Shown piece by piece: positions 1 through 9,525 of a DNA stretch of 56,739 nucleotides; the stretch's first letter is position 1; every line of letters begins with the position of its first letter. The stretch is from Terriglobia bacterium (lineage in GTDB: Bacteria; Acidobacteriota; Terriglobia; Versatilivoradales; Versatilivoraceae). A program made the position numbers and the translations under genes. The stretch lies in the NCBI GenBank assembly GCA_022452285.1, contig JAKUNG010000002.1, forward strand, positions 271,218-327,956. Direction: 5' to 3'. Below the pieces are notes generated by a model. It worked only from the letters and a program-made list of their open reading frames with translations, did no database searches and was not told the DNA's origin.

Positions 1-621
1 CTGGGTCAGATTGGTCTTTACCATCCTGTAAAACAGACTCGAGCAACGGCTTTGAATTATTGGAATCAAGGCGTTAATGGAATTTATCTTTTCAACTGGT
101 ATGCGCCTTTGAACCAGGAAGATCGCTGGCGAGAGTCATTAATAGAGATTGGTGATCCCGATTTATTAAAGAATCGGGACAAACAATATGTTATTGAGAC
201 TCAAGTTGGTTCATTATGGGAGCGATCTCACCCAAAAGCTCAGTTACCTCTTAAAATTGAAAAATTAGGACTTGGTGGAGTCGCCAGAGTACAGTTTTTT
301 ATTGGAGACGATTTTAAAACAGCTGCTAAAGAAGGAAAAGCTTTCGATGCCAAGATGGTTATGCGGTTTGAAGAGGTAATGGATGATGATGTACTTAGTT
401 TTAAGGTCAATGGTGTAGTCCATTCCTCACAAGAAGGGGAAATGACCTATAAGCCTACTCTTTTTGGAAAGCAGTTTTGGTTTCATCTTCCCTTAAAGAA
501 GAATAGTTTAAGAGCTGGAACCAATCAGTTGGAGTTTGTTTTAAGTAAACGGAACCCACTGCTTTCAGCACCCTTGATTCTGGCTGAAATGAGTGTGATG
601 TTAGATTATTTAGAGGGTTAG
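1..621 (+). CDS. C-terminal part of a glycosidase-like protein (5' end outside window)
   Basis: The reading frame is open from base 1, so the gene starts upstream of the window and only about 206 codons are visible. The first residues contain an LNYWNQGVNGIYLFNWY stretch, which looks like the last strand and helix of the TIM barrel in uncharacterised family-10-like glycosyl hydrolases. The remainder is predicted beta-sandwich, with a WFHLPL segment and a LRAGTNQLEF segment of the type found in C-terminal accessory domains of such proteins. The TTG at 52 could be read as a start but lies inside the barrel motif, so I treat it as internal. Substrate cannot be judged, because the catalytic acids would lie upstream. 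Confidence 0.55.
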   Translation: MGQIGLYHPVKQTRATALNYWNQGVNGIYLFNWYAPLNQEDRWRESLIEIGDPDLLKNRDKQYVIETQVGSLWERSHPKAQLPLKIEKLGLGGVARVQFFIGDDFKTAAKEGKAFDAKMVMRFEEVMDDDVLSFKVNGVVHSSQEGEMTYKPTLFGKQFWFHLPLKKNSLRAGTNQLEFVLSKRNPLLSAPLILAEMSVMLDYLEG

Positions 622-654
622 GTAACCCTAACCAGTCTCTATAATATAGGTCCT

Positions 655-1428
655 TTGATGGAAATGAGAATTCTTCAAGAAATGGATATTAAACAGTATC
701 AAGAGCAGGGTTATTTAATAGTCGAGAATTTAATTTCAGACGAGGAAATTAAGCAGCTTAGACAACGAACAGAGGATATAATTGCTGGCCACATTCCTGA
801 ATATCCTTCTTCGACTATTGAACTGGAACCAGGTGCAAATAGAATAGAAATGAAAACGGTTCGCAAACTTAATGCTTGTGCAGAGAATGATGCCGTGTTT
901 CTGTCACATGCTAAACATGAAAAGGTCTTGGATATTGTTGAATCCATTTTAGGTCCTGATATCAAAATGTATGCTAGTCAGGGATTTTTGAAACCGCCTG
1001 GAGGTGTTGAAAAACCATATCATCAGGATTCAGCATATTTTGATATCGAACCCATGAATCTAGTGACGTGCTGGACAGCTTTAGATGATGTTACCCTTAA
1101 AAAAGGACCAATGTGGGTAATTCCGAGCAGTCATCAAAACGGCATTATTGACCATAGTTTGAAATGGAAAGTTCGAGACCGACAAGACAAACAAGTCCCT
1201 GATAATCTAATTGACCATGCTAATGAAAAACCCATTATCATGCCTGCCGGTAGTTGCTCGTTTCATCACAGTCTTCTTCTACATCGCTCAACGGCTAACC
1301 TTTCGAATCAATCCAGACGTGGCTTAGCCATACACTATATGTCAGCGAACTCTCGATGGACCAATAGTAAAAATCCCCAGCCTTCCTATATCCTGATGCG
1401 TGGGCAAGAGTATCCTGGCTGTGTCTGA
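655..1428 (+). CDS. Phytanoyl-CoA dioxygenase (PhyH) family Fe(II)/2-oxoglutarate oxygenase
   Basis: Full-length PhyH-type oxygenase of about 257 residues. The HxD metal pair is H123/D125 in PYHQDSAYFD. The distal histidine is most likely H210 in HHSLLLHRS, and the 2-oxoglutarate-binding arginine lies in the RRGLAIHY segment at about 221-228. Members hydroxylate lipids, osmolyte precursors, phosphonates or secondary metabolites using O2 and 2-oxoglutarate, so the substrate is unknown here. It follows the glycosidase-like gene by 33 bp and may be co-transcribed with it. The start is either TTG 655 or ATG 658, both weakly supported by an upstream AGG. Family confident, role not. Confidence 0.85.
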   Translation: MMEMRILQEMDIKQYQEQGYLIVENLISDEEIKQLRQRTEDIIAGHIPEYPSSTIELEPGANRIEMKTVRKLNACAENDAVFLSHAKHEKVLDIVESILGPDIKMYASQGFLKPPGGVEKPYHQDSAYFDIEPMNLVTCWTALDDVTLKKGPMWVIPSSHQNGIIDHSLKWKVRDRQDKQVPDNLIDHANEKPIIMPAGSCSFHHSLLLHRSTANLSNQSRRGLAIHYMSANSRWTNSKNPQPSYILMRGQEYPGCV

Positions 1429-1537
1429 ACTGTTTTTCAGATAAATTTGTCCATTGTAATTGTCTCTAGACATTCCAAATGCTTGGATTATAGGAGAACC
1501 AAGGTTGCCTGGTGAAATTATAATTTGAATATTTTTA

Positions 1538-2260
1538 TTATAAGTTTTTTTTGCAGTAGTGGATTTTAGCAGGAGGGAGATTCCACCAAACCTTAGTCGA
1601 ATGGAACTGATATTTCTTAAGGAAAGTTTCAATAGTTAATCCAACCATTAACATTCGCTCACGTTCTAACGATTTTAGAAAAGTTCCTTTAAATTCGTTC
1701 GTCAAGCAGTATTCAAAATAAGTGAAAATTCCATTTGGAGTTAATTGATTCATTAGAACAGACAAAATTTCATCAACTGTTTTAGAATCAAAATTATTAA
1801 AAGGTAGTCCTGAAATGATGAAATCGTATTTTTTGGATTTATTTAGGTGCCGAATGTCAGCATTATAAAGTTTACATGAAATTTTTTTTGCTATTATGCT
1901 TTCCAGGTCAATGTATTTTTTTAGGTATTGATAAAACTTGGGATTTAATTCATAAATATCAAATGTATCGCCTTCTTGAAGTTCCCTTAGAATCTGAGAT
2001 GTAAATGCTCCTGTTCCAGGCCCTACTTCTAAAACAGCGATAGGTGCTTTTGTGCGTCTCACAATTGGATTCACCACAGCCTTAGCAAGTGAATTTGAAC
2101 TCGGAGCTATCGCTCCAACTGTTCCGAAGTTTGAAAAGGATTCTGAATAGAATAACGAATATTTTTTTAGTAGTCTTTTGAGAACTTTCATTCCCTTTAT
2201 TAGTATCACATTGATCTTACGTTTTACTAAAATTTTCCCAAAAAATTTCTGCTGAAACAT
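1538..2260 (-). CDS. Class I SAM-dependent methyltransferase, PmtA-like (possible phospholipid N-methyltransferase)
   Basis: A Rossmann methyltransferase of up to 240 residues. A VGAIAPSSNSLAKAVV segment is followed by the SAM-binding motif I VLEVGPGTGAFT, an acidic DIYELN motif II and the motif IV loop ISGLPFNNF. The IAPSS-then-GPGTG layout and the GLPFNN loop are what I associate with bacterial PmtA-type phosphatidylethanolamine N-methyltransferases and related KsgA-like enzymes. The first 23 residues are basic and poorly supported; an in-frame ATG at 2191 may be the real start, though neither start has a well-spaced ribosome site. The gene stands alone and converges on the dioxygenase. Membrane lipid methylation is the best guess, not proven. 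Confidence 0.6.
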   Translation of the reverse strand: MFQQKFFGKILVKRKINVILIKGMKVLKRLLKKYSLFYSESFSNFGTVGAIAPSSNSLAKAVVNPIVRRTKAPIAVLEVGPGTGAFTSQILRELQEGDTFDIYELNPKFYQYLKKYIDLESIIAKKISCKLYNADIRHLNKSKKYDFIISGLPFNNFDSKTVDEILSVLMNQLTPNGIFTYFEYCLTNEFKGTFLKSLERERMLMVGLTIETFLKKYQFHSTKVWWNLPPAKIHYCKKNL

Positions 2261-2693
2261 AAATGATTGTCAGTCTCTTTTTAATAAATAATAAAAAGAC
2301 AACTGCTAAATCAACTTTGTAAGTTCAATATAAATCAATTACTTAGAAAATATTTTCTGTTGTTTTGTTTTTAATGGACAGGAGCTGAGGTTTGTGTTTT
2401 TGTTAATTAAATGATTTGCTGATAAGAACAACGGTTCTTATGGTAATGCAATAGAATCTGATTCAGCTGATTGATAGTGTTGGTTCCCAGATAAATATGC
2501 TAAAACTGTATGGATATAGATCAATGTATTGAATGACTATCTTTTGGAAAAAAAGATATGATTTGCAAAACAAAATATCTAAACTTCTTGTACTATGGTG
2601 AGTGTTTTTTTAGTAGTTTAGGTCTATTTAGTTAATAAATAAAAGATATCAAGTATTAGCTCTATCTGAAGGTAGTGGTAATAAAGGAATGAT
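2261..2693. other. 433-bp divergent intergenic region with a perfect hairpin
   Basis: AT-rich spacer between the PmtA-like gene (minus) and moeA (plus), so it must carry both promoters. The clearest structure is a perfect 8-bp inverted repeat (2422-2429 with 2434-2441) around a 4-base AACG loop. It has no following T-run, so it is not an obvious terminator and could be an operator or an RNA hairpin. I see no coding sequence and no riboswitch I can name. Confidence 0.5.
2422..2441. other. Perfect 8-bp hairpin upstream of moeA
   Basis: Arms 2422-2429 and 2434-2441 are exact reverse complements around the loop AACG. The element is about 250 bp upstream of moeA and 160 bp upstream of the minus-strand methyltransferase gene. 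Candidate operator or RNA structure; function unknown. Confidence 0.35.
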
Positions 2694-3950
2694 ATGCCAG
2701 TTTTATCAAGTCTCACTGTTAATAATGCCTTGCGGCTCGTTGTAGACCATTGCAATCAGCTTAAGGATAAAGATTTGTCATCTGAAGTGGTCTCACTTCG
2801 AGAGTCATATGGCCGAATTTTAGCTGAATCAGTATATTTAGACACTGACCAGCCCCCATTTGATCGCAGCATGAGGGATGGCTATGCAGTATTGTCGGAA
2901 GACATTCAGAAACTTCCAGCTCGTCTTAAATACCTAGGAGAAGTTAAGGCTGGTGAAGTTTCTAGTCTACGTCTGAAGAAGGGTGAAGCTCTTCAGATTA
3001 TGACAGGAGCTCCAGTCCCTGCAGGGGCTGATGCGGTTGTTATGGTTGAATATACCGAGAGGCCAAATTCAGATGAAGTTACCATTCTTAAGTCTAGTAT
3101 ATCTAAAAGTAATATTGCTCTGAAAGGCTCAGAGCGAAAAGTTGGAGATCTATTAGTGTCTAAAGGGGATAGACTGGGTTCGATAGAATTGGGAGGATTG
3201 GCTAGTGTCGGAAAATCGCAAATATCCCTTTTTAAAAGACCAACAGTTGGTATTTTGGCTACTGGTGATGAGCTAGTGGAAGTAGATGAAAAACCTGGAC
3301 CAGGTCAGATCCGCAACTCTAATGCCTACTTATTGTATTCACAGGTATTAAAAATGGGAGGAATTCCAAAAATATTACAGACTGCTACTGACAATATCAA
3401 GGACCTTACGAATCAGATAAACAAAGGCTTAAGAAATGATGTCCTTCTAATCAGTGGTGGGGTTTCAATGGGAAAATATGATTTAGTTGAACCCGTAATG
3501 TCTGAACTTGGGATTCAAATTTATTTTGAATCAGTTACTATGCGACCTGGGAAACCAACGGTTTTTGCAAGGAAAGGAAAGCAGTTTGTTTTCGGCCTCC
3601 CTGGGAATCCTGTTTCTACATTTGTGGCCTTTGAATTATTTGTTAACCCAGTTTTAAAGACTCTCCAAGGATTGGGACCAGGAACTCATCCAATAATGAG
3701 GGGAAGACTTGAGAGAGAAGTTATTGAAAAATCTGGACGTACTACTTTTCTTCCTGCTGTTGTTGCAGACCGAGGAGGTGGAGTCAAAGTAGACCCGGTA
3801 CCCTGGAAAGGCTCAGCTGACATTTTTAGTATGGTTGGGGCTAATGGTCTCATCGTGGTACCCTTAGAAACCGAAAGATTGTCCCCTGGAGATTTAGTCG
3901 ATATTATTCTTTTTGAACAAATGGACAATTTCCCGCAGTGCACATTTTGA
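2694..3950 (+). CDS. moeA: Molybdopterin molybdotransferase MoeA
   Basis: Inserts molybdate into adenylylated molybdopterin in the last step of molybdenum cofactor synthesis. At 418 residues it has the usual family length. Visible hallmarks in order: FDRSMRDGYAV near residue 60, QIMTGAPVPAGADAVVMVE near 100, the MoCF-type core GILATGDELV near 185 followed by GQIRNSNAY, ISGGVSMGKYD, MRPGKPTVFA and FGLPGNPVSTFVAFELF, then a C-terminal beta-barrel domain IV. An AAAGGA Shine-Dalgarno sits just before the ATG. moaC follows after 27 bp, so the two probably form a Moco operon. No molybdoenzyme is encoded in the window. Confidence 0.95.
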   Translation: MPVLSSLTVNNALRLVVDHCNQLKDKDLSSEVVSLRESYGRILAESVYLDTDQPPFDRSMRDGYAVLSEDIQKLPARLKYLGEVKAGEVSSLRLKKGEALQIMTGAPVPAGADAVVMVEYTERPNSDEVTILKSSISKSNIALKGSERKVGDLLVSKGDRLGSIELGGLASVGKSQISLFKRPTVGILATGDELVEVDEKPGPGQIRNSNAYLLYSQVLKMGGIPKILQTATDNIKDLTNQINKGLRNDVLLISGGVSMGKYDLVEPVMSELGIQIYFESVTMRPGKPTVFARKGKQFVFGLPGNPVSTFVAFELFVNPVLKTLQGLGPGTHPIMRGRLEREVIEKSGRTTFLPAVVADRGGGVKVDPVPWKGSADIFSMVGANGLIVVPLETERLSPGDLVDIILFEQMDNFPQCTF

Positions 3951-3977
3951 CTAAAGGCCGAGTATAAGGTTCTCATA

Positions 3978-4454
3978 ATGTCTGAATTTTCCCATATTGA
4001 CCAAAATGGTAGGTTACGGATGGTGGATGTTACATCCAAGTCCTCGACTCAACGAAAAGCAAAAGCTAAGGGATGGGTTAAAATTTCTCCTCTAGCTGTG
4101 GAACAAATTCAGGAAAATAGTGTGAGAAAAGGTAATGTGTTAGAAACAGCACGTTTGGCTGGAATTCTAGCTGCAAAAAATAGTAGTCAGCTAATCCCGC
4201 TGTGTCATCCACTATCTCTAACCCATGTGGACATTGAATGTTTAGTTATGGACGAGGGCATAGAAATTGAAGCGTTGGCCACTGCCGAGGGTAAAACTGG
4301 CGTTGAGATGGAAGCGTTAATAGCTGTTTCTGTGGCAGCACTAACGATCTATGATATGTGTAAGTCCATAGATAGGTTTATGGAGATTACAGATATCAAG
4401 TTGATGGAAAAATCAGGTGGTCGTTCAGGATCTTTTAGTCGTTCTTCGGACTAA
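3978..4454 (+). CDS. moaC: Cyclic pyranopterin monophosphate synthase MoaC
   Basis: Converts the MoaA product (3',8-cyclo-GTP) to cyclic pyranopterin monophosphate, the first stable Moco intermediate. The 158-residue protein has the family signatures LIPLCHPLSLTHVDIE (catalytic region), TGVEMEALIAVSVAALTIYDMCKSIDR and a terminal KSGGRSGSF with the conserved lysine. It lies directly downstream of moeA on the same strand. moaA is absent from the window and must be elsewhere if the pathway is complete. Confidence 0.95.
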   Translation: MSEFSHIDQNGRLRMVDVTSKSSTQRKAKAKGWVKISPLAVEQIQENSVRKGNVLETARLAGILAAKNSSQLIPLCHPLSLTHVDIECLVMDEGIEIEALATAEGKTGVEMEALIAVSVAALTIYDMCKSIDRFMEITDIKLMEKSGGRSGSFSRSSD

Positions 4455-4580
4455 TTCTTAATTTAGGATCTAGTTTTAAATAAAGTTAAAGTATTAACGA
4501 AGAATTTTAATAGAAGGTATTAAATTAACCTTTTTAGGAATAGGAGCTCTTGTTTTAGATCTGTTAGTTGAGAACTGTCA

Positions 4581-5987
4581 ATGAAACCACAAACTATGTT
4601 TGAAAAAATATGGAATGCTCATGTTGTTGATGAGACACCAGGAAAACCTTCGATTCTTTATATTGATCGACACTTGGTTCATGAAGTAACCTCACCACAA
4701 GCTTTTGAAGGTTTAAGATTGGCAAAAAGAAAAGTAAGAAGGCCTGATCTTACCTTTGCTACTATGGATCATAATATTCCAACAACTAATAGAGAATTGC
4801 CACTTCAAGATCCTATAGCTGCTAAGCAGATTTCTACCTTGGAAGAAAACTGTAGAGAATTTGGAGTGAAGTTATTCGATCTCAAAAGTCCCTACCAAGG
4901 AATTGTTCATGTGATTGGTCCAGAACTAGGTTTGACGCTTCCGGGTATGACCTTGGTTTGTGGAGATAGTCATACTTCAACTCATGGGGCTTTTGGAGCT
5001 CTGGCGTTTGGAATTGGAACTAGCGAAGTAGAACATGTTTTGGCAACTCAATGTTTGTTACAAGATAGACCAAAGACATTATCTATTAAGGTGCAGGGTA
5101 AGCGTCCTTATGGGGTGGAGGCGAAAGATATTATCTTGTCTATAATCGGTCAGATTGGGATCAGTGGTGGGACTGGGTCAGTGATTGAATATTCTGGTGA
5201 AGTGATTAAAAAGCTAAGTATGGAAGAACGAATGACAATTTGTAATATGTCAATAGAGGGTGGAGCTCGGGCAGGCATGATTGCCCCAGATGAAAAAACA
5301 TTTTCTTATTTGCGTGGAAGGGAATATGTGCCAATTGATTTTGAAAAGGCTGTTTCTGACTGGAAAAATCTTGGCTCAGATCCAGCTGCAAAATTTGACC
5401 AAACTATTTGTATTAACGCCTCAGATTTGAGTCCGCAAGTTACCTGGGGAACTAATCCCGGTCAGGTAGTTTCTGTTGATTCTAGAGTGCCTAATCCAGA
5501 GGAATTTAAGGACATAAATGTGAGAAAATCAGCTGAGAAAGCTCTTATGTATATGGGGCTAGATCCTGGCACTCAATTAGTGGATATTACTGTTGATCGA
5601 GTTTTTATAGGATCATGTACAAATTCCAGGATAGAGGATTTACGTTCAGCAGCTAGTGTTATCAATGGCCGGCATGTTGCAGCAACAGTTCATGCAATGG
5701 TAGTCCCTGGATCTCAGCAAGTTAAGGATCAGGCAGAAAATGAGGGACTAGATCTGTTGTTCAAACAGGCAGGCTTTGATTGGAGAGAGTCTGGTTGTTC
5801 TATGTGTTTAGGAATGAATCCCGATATTTTGAATCCAAAGGAGCGCTGTGCTTCCACCTCCAATAGGAATTTTGAAGGTAGACAAGGTAAGGGTGGTAGA
5901 ACTCATTTGGTAAGTCCAATTATGGCTTCGGCTGCTGCAATCGAAGGTCATTTTGTTGATGTTCGAGAGTATTCAATAAAAGAGTAA
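4581..5987 (+). CDS. leuC: 3-isopropylmalate dehydratase large subunit LeuC
   Basis: Catalytic, 4Fe-4S-containing subunit of isopropylmalate isomerase in leucine biosynthesis. Length (468 residues) is typical of the bacterial LeuC class. The cluster ligands are C346 in FIGSCTNSR and C406/C409 in [11 protein letters not shown]. The active-site region [19 protein letters not shown] (about 128-146) and RNFEGRQG near 430 are intact. leuD follows 42 bp downstream, giving a two-gene operon. leuA and leuB are not in the window. The 126-bp spacer after moaC suggests an independent promoter. Confidence 0.97.
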   Translation: MKPQTMFEKIWNAHVVDETPGKPSILYIDRHLVHEVTSPQAFEGLRLAKRKVRRPDLTFATMDHNIPTTNRELPLQDPIAAKQISTLEENCREFGVKLFDLKSPYQGIVHVIGPELGLTLPGMTLVCGDSHTSTHGAFGALAFGIGTSEVEHVLATQCLLQDRPKTLSIKVQGKRPYGVEAKDIILSIIGQIGISGGTGSVIEYSGEVIKKLSMEERMTICNMSIEGGARAGMIAPDEKTFSYLRGREYVPIDFEKAVSDWKNLGSDPAAKFDQTICINASDLSPQVTWGTNPGQVVSVDSRVPNPEEFKDINVRKSAEKALMYMGLDPGTQLVDITVDRVFIGSCTNSRIEDLRSAASVINGRHVAATVHAMVVPGSQQVKDQAENEGLDLLFKQAGFDWRESGCSMCLGMNPDILNPKERCASTSNRNFEGRQGKGGRTHLVSPIMASAAAIEGHFVDVREYSIKE

Positions 5988-6029
5988 TAGGCTTGGACTG
6001 TCAATGTCATTAAAATTCAAGGTAAAATT

Positions 6030-6650
6030 ATGGAATCTTTTGAAAAAGTAACGGGTCTCGTAGCTTTATTAGACCAAGCGAACATTGATACAGATCAAAT
6101 CATTCCCAAGCAGTTCTTAAAGAGGATAGAACGTACTGGTTTTGGCCAATTCCTTTTTTTTGATTGGCGTTGGTTAGATGAAGGTCAAATTAATCATGAC
6201 TTTGAGCTAAATCAGGATAGGTATAAAGGGGCTAAGATATTAGTTACGAGGCAAAACTTTGGCTGTGGCTCCTCAAGAGAACATGCACCATGGGCAATAC
6301 AGGATTATGGATTTAAATGTATTATTGCTCCCTCTTTTGCAGATATTTTTTTTAATAATTGTTTTAAAAATGGTTTGTTACCCATCTGTTTGTCTGAAGA
6401 TCAAGTAGAAGAAATATTCTGTCAGGTAAAAAATACGGTGGGTTATAAGATTACAGTAAACTTGAAGACCCAAAAAGTAATAACAGATGACGGATTAATA
6501 TATAAATTTAAAGTGGATGAATTTAGACGGTATTGTTTGTTAAACGGATTGGATGATATTGACCTAACAATGCTTCATGAAGAAAAAATAGGAAAATTTG
6601 AAACCGATCACTTACTTCAACTGAGTATACCGTCAAAAAGCAACCGTTGA
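6030..6650 (+). CDS. leuD: 3-isopropylmalate dehydratase small subunit LeuD
   Basis: Small swivel-domain subunit that completes the LeuCD isomerase. At 206 residues it matches proteobacterial LeuD. The [11 protein letters not shown] segment (about 21-30) and the substrate-binding loop [12 protein letters not shown] (78-89) are intact. It ends 64 bp before the convergent outer-membrane protein gene. No clear rho-independent terminator is visible in the gap. Confidence 0.96.
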   Translation: MESFEKVTGLVALLDQANIDTDQIIPKQFLKRIERTGFGQFLFFDWRWLDEGQINHDFELNQDRYKGAKILVTRQNFGCGSSREHAPWAIQDYGFKCIIAPSFADIFFNNCFKNGLLPICLSEDQVEEIFCQVKNTVGYKITVNLKTQKVITDDGLIYKFKVDEFRRYCLLNGLDDIDLTMLHEEKIGKFETDHLLQLSIPSKSNR

Positions 6651-6714
6651 GATCAAAAATATTGCAAACGCTGGAAAAGAAATCCTTTGTTAACTTGATC
6701 AGAAATAGTTGGAA

Positions 6715-7638
6715 TTACTTTCTATGAAAGAAGGATTTGAATTCTTTAGTCAGACCAAAAATGATCCCAAATTGGGGTGCGTGATAATTTAAACCAGTTA
6801 TACTTCCTATATCCCACCTAAATCCAACCGCAGATAACTGTAATCCAAATCTAAGTTCAGAAAGACTTTCAGTCCCTAAAGGGGGTGTTCCACGTGTGTT
6901 TAGTTGCCCAGCTATTTCGCCAACAAGGTTAATTCTTTTATTAAGAGGATAAAGTCCAGCTAGTCCATATACTGCGACATCATTCTGTACTCCCGCTAAT
7001 ATTGGATTTGAAAGAATTCCAAGTCCAATATTTCCAAATGTATAAAACTTACCAAAATGCTTCCCAAACAAAATTCCTCCCCGATACTGAGTATTATTTA
7101 GGCCTAAACCCTTTTCTGTTGAGGCATTGGGTAACTGGATTGAAGTAAAAAAACCAAATGAAGGAGTTTGGTCAGTTTCTGGTATAACCCTAATCTTAGT
7201 TGAGAGATTAAGATCTCCATAATCACTAGTTGCAGCACCATTTGAGCTCAATTTAGGAATTACTGGAGCCGGGGAGGCTTGATTAACAGAAAGAAAGTTG
7301 TGAGCAGTCCATTGGATCTGAGCTTCTGCCATCTTACCTAAACTAAAATTGAGGCCCATGACACCCAAGCTAGTTTGGTCTCCCGTTAAACCTGAAACAG
7401 GAAATTTAGCATTTTGTAGAAAGTCAAATCCAAATTCTAGCGAGGCCTGTCCTGTCCCTAATATCCTAGGATCTTTTGTTTTTAAGGGACGTGGTTCTGC
7501 CCAAATTGAGTGAGAAAATAATAATAGAATCAGAAAACAGAGAAAAAGGTATTTGATAGCACTAGAGACTATGGAATTCTTTAATCCCTTAGGAGGTCTA
7601 GAATTATTCAATAACTGAAATGAAATGATAGATTTCAT
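6715..7638 (-). CDS. Outer-membrane beta-barrel protein, Phenol_MetA_deg-like
   Basis: About 307 residues with a long n-region, a hydrophobic signal segment at about 30-47 ending in SIWAEP, then a mature protein made of alternating short hydrophobic strands and Gly/Asn turns (for example LGVMGLNFSLG and YRGGILFGKHFG). The pattern resembles the Phenol_MetA_deg / transporter-like barrel family found in many Gram-negatives. The ATG at 7638 is used here; a TTG at 7641 is also in frame and neither has a good ribosome site. Solute, if any, is unknown. It stands alone, converging on leuD. Confidence 0.6.
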   Translation of the reverse strand: MKSIISFQLLNNSRPPKGLKNSIVSSAIKYLFLCFLILLLFSHSIWAEPRPLKTKDPRILGTGQASLEFGFDFLQNAKFPVSGLTGDQTSLGVMGLNFSLGKMAEAQIQWTAHNFLSVNQASPAPVIPKLSSNGAATSDYGDLNLSTKIRVIPETDQTPSFGFFTSIQLPNASTEKGLGLNNTQYRGGILFGKHFGKFYTFGNIGLGILSNPILAGVQNDVAVYGLAGLYPLNKRINLVGEIAGQLNTRGTPPLGTESLSELRFGLQLSAVGFRWDIGSITGLNYHAPQFGIIFGLTKEFKSFFHRK

Positions 7639-7786
7639 CAATTTAACAAAGAGTCAACCCTTACATTCTAGAAAGGAATGCTAATTCAATAGAATGACTG
7701 AAGCAACGAAATTTGAAGCCCTATTTTTAGCAGTTGATGACATTTAACTCCTATAACGTGAACTTTAAATTTATATTTAACAACTA

Positions 7787-8518
7787 CTATACAGTTAATT
7801 CGTATTGAAGAATAGCGGATGTAACTATAGAAGCAGTTTCAGTTCGAAGAATATTTGTACCAACATTTGTAGATTGAAAACCATAATCTAAAAAAATAGC
7901 ACATTCTTCTTCAGTCCATCCGCCTTCAGGACCAATTGAGATCGCTGCTGACTTGCAAGATATATGACGTAACCTCTTCTTTAGGGCTACAGACTTTGAG
8001 TTAGGATCTAGGAATAATTTGACTTCTGATTGAACATTTTGGCAAATTTCTAGTAAACCAGTAGGTTTATGCAATTTTGGAAAGGTGGTCCTTCGAGATT
8101 GTTTTGCAGCATTAATAATAATTGTCTGCCATCTTTTTAGCTTTGATTCAAGACGTTCTTCAACGATTCTTACAACGGAACGTTGAGCTTTTAACAAATA
8201 AATCTCAGTAATGCCAATCTCTGTAAGTTTTTGTAAGATCCACTCCAATCGGTTAGTTTTACAGACCGACTGAATAACGGTTATATCAGCAGCTGGCTTC
8301 ACAAGATTTGATGACAATACAACATCTACGATTAGAACTTGTTCAGAAAAAATTTTACCAATTTTTCCAAGCCAAAGCCGACCAGAACCATCGATCAATT
8401 CTAGAGATCTGCCTGGCTTCATTCGTAGCACGTGAATTAAATGATGGGCTTCCTGTCCAGCCAATCGAATAGTATCGCTGGTTGGCTCTTCTGATAAAAA
8501 GACTCGATGAAATGACAT
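7787..8518 (-). CDS. rsmE: 16S rRNA m3U1498 methyltransferase RsmE
   Basis: SPOUT-class methyltransferase that N3-methylates U1498 of 16S rRNA. The 243 residues comprise an N-terminal PUA-like domain (starting HRVFLSE) and a C-terminal knotted domain with the SAM-binding GPEGGWT (196-202) and LRTETA (224-229) motifs. ATG start at 8518. It is the last gene of the hrcA-grpE-dnaJ-prmA-rsmE cluster, 32 bp after prmA, a neighbourhood widely conserved in bacteria. Confidence 0.95.
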   Translation of the reverse strand: MSFHRVFLSEEPTSDTIRLAGQEAHHLIHVLRMKPGRSLELIDGSGRLWLGKIGKIFSEQVLIVDVVLSSNLVKPAADITVIQSVCKTNRLEWILQKLTEIGITEIYLLKAQRSVVRIVEERLESKLKRWQTIIINAAKQSRRTTFPKLHKPTGLLEICQNVQSEVKLFLDPNSKSVALKKRLRHISCKSAAISIGPEGGWTEEECAIFLDYGFQSTNVGTNILRTETASIVTSAILQYELTV

Positions 8519-8550
8519 TGTTTAAAGATGTGTTGTGATCACTCCTAATT

Positions 8551-9483
8551 CTAAGAAATAGACTTCTTAGAATATAAGGAATTAAGAATTTTTGATTGCT
8601 GTAAGTTTTTATTTTTCTGATGGAGCAACAAAAGACACCAATCTCCCTTTTTATAACATTTCAATGTCTGAAAACTCTTTTGTTTGGCGATTGTAATAAA
8701 ATAATCAGCATCTGCTTTTAAAATACCAGACAAGAGCAGTAAAGCGGAAGGTCTTAAATATGAAATAAAGAGGCTGAGACTTTCTTTAAGTACTTGGATA
8801 TCTAAATTAGCTACGACAATGTCGAACTGATTCTTTGGAACAGTTGTTAAGTCACCGGATATTAATTTCACTTTATTCTGAACGTTGTTTCTAGAAAAAT
8901 TTACTTTTGCTATATCTATAGTGCCCGGGTCTATATCACAAGCAATAACTGATTCAGCACCTAGTTTGATGCTGGCAATTGAAAGAATACCAGAGCCCGT
9001 GCCAACATCGAGGATCAGTTTTTTTTTCAAATTAATTTTTTCCAATACCTTCAAACAAAGCTGGGTAGTTGGGTGGGTGCCTGTACCGAATGCCATCCTT
9101 GGTTCTAAACAAATGAGAAGTCGTTTGGTTTTGTCTGGAATTTCAGTGTCTGGATGGGGATTAACGAGAAAACTTTTTCCGATTGTGAAGGGTTTTAGAT
9201 CACATCGCCATTTTTTGATCCAATCCTGTTCGTATTCAACTCCAGTTGAGTAGTGCCTAAGTGTTATGTTAGCTGACTGACATTGGGATTTAAAGTTTTC
9301 TCTGATCTGATTTATATCTTGATCAGGACCAAAATAGACTTTGAGATGAATACGTTCTGGTCCAAAAGTCTCTTCTTGGATTCCTAGAGTACCTATCCCA
9401 GTTAAAAGGGCAGAAACTAGATCAAGATCTTGATAAAACAAGGAGAACTGTAGATAATTCCAATGCCTTATGCTTAATTCCAA
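8551..9483 (-). CDS. prmA: Ribosomal protein L11 methyltransferase PrmA
   Basis: Trimethylates ribosomal protein L11. Full length (310 residues), with a small N-terminal recognition domain and a class I methyltransferase fold: AFGTGTHPTTQLCL at 131-144, SAM motif LDVGTGSGILS at 158-168 and VIACDIDP at 179-186, with VANLDIQVL after that. The start codon is TTG, preceded by a GAGG at 9488-9491 with 5-base spacing. It lies 42 bp after dnaJ and 32 bp before rsmE. A short Lys/Ser-rich tail extends the C-terminus. Confidence 0.95.
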   Translation of the reverse strand: MELSIRHWNYLQFSLFYQDLDLVSALLTGIGTLGIQEETFGPERIHLKVYFGPDQDINQIRENFKSQCQSANITLRHYSTGVEYEQDWIKKWRCDLKPFTIGKSFLVNPHPDTEIPDKTKRLLICLEPRMAFGTGTHPTTQLCLKVLEKINLKKKLILDVGTGSGILSIASIKLGAESVIACDIDPGTIDIAKVNFSRNNVQNKVKLISGDLTTVPKNQFDIVVANLDIQVLKESLSLFISYLRPSALLLLSGILKADADYFITIAKQKSFQTLKCYKKGDWCLLLLHQKNKNLQQSKILNSLYSKKSIS

Positions 9484-9525
9484 TCGAGCCTCAACCAGTG
9501 AAAAAGATTTTTGTTTAGATTAAGG

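Noticed and set aside
1342..1632. 96-codon minus-strand frame overlapping the ends of the dioxygenase and methyltransferase genes
   Set aside because: Overlaps two convincing genes in other frames and has no family resemblance.
4514..4535. Short hairpin with T-run after moaC as a rho-independent terminator
   Set aside because: The AAGGT/ACCTT stem is only 5 bp and A/T-rich with a 9-base loop, too weak to list.
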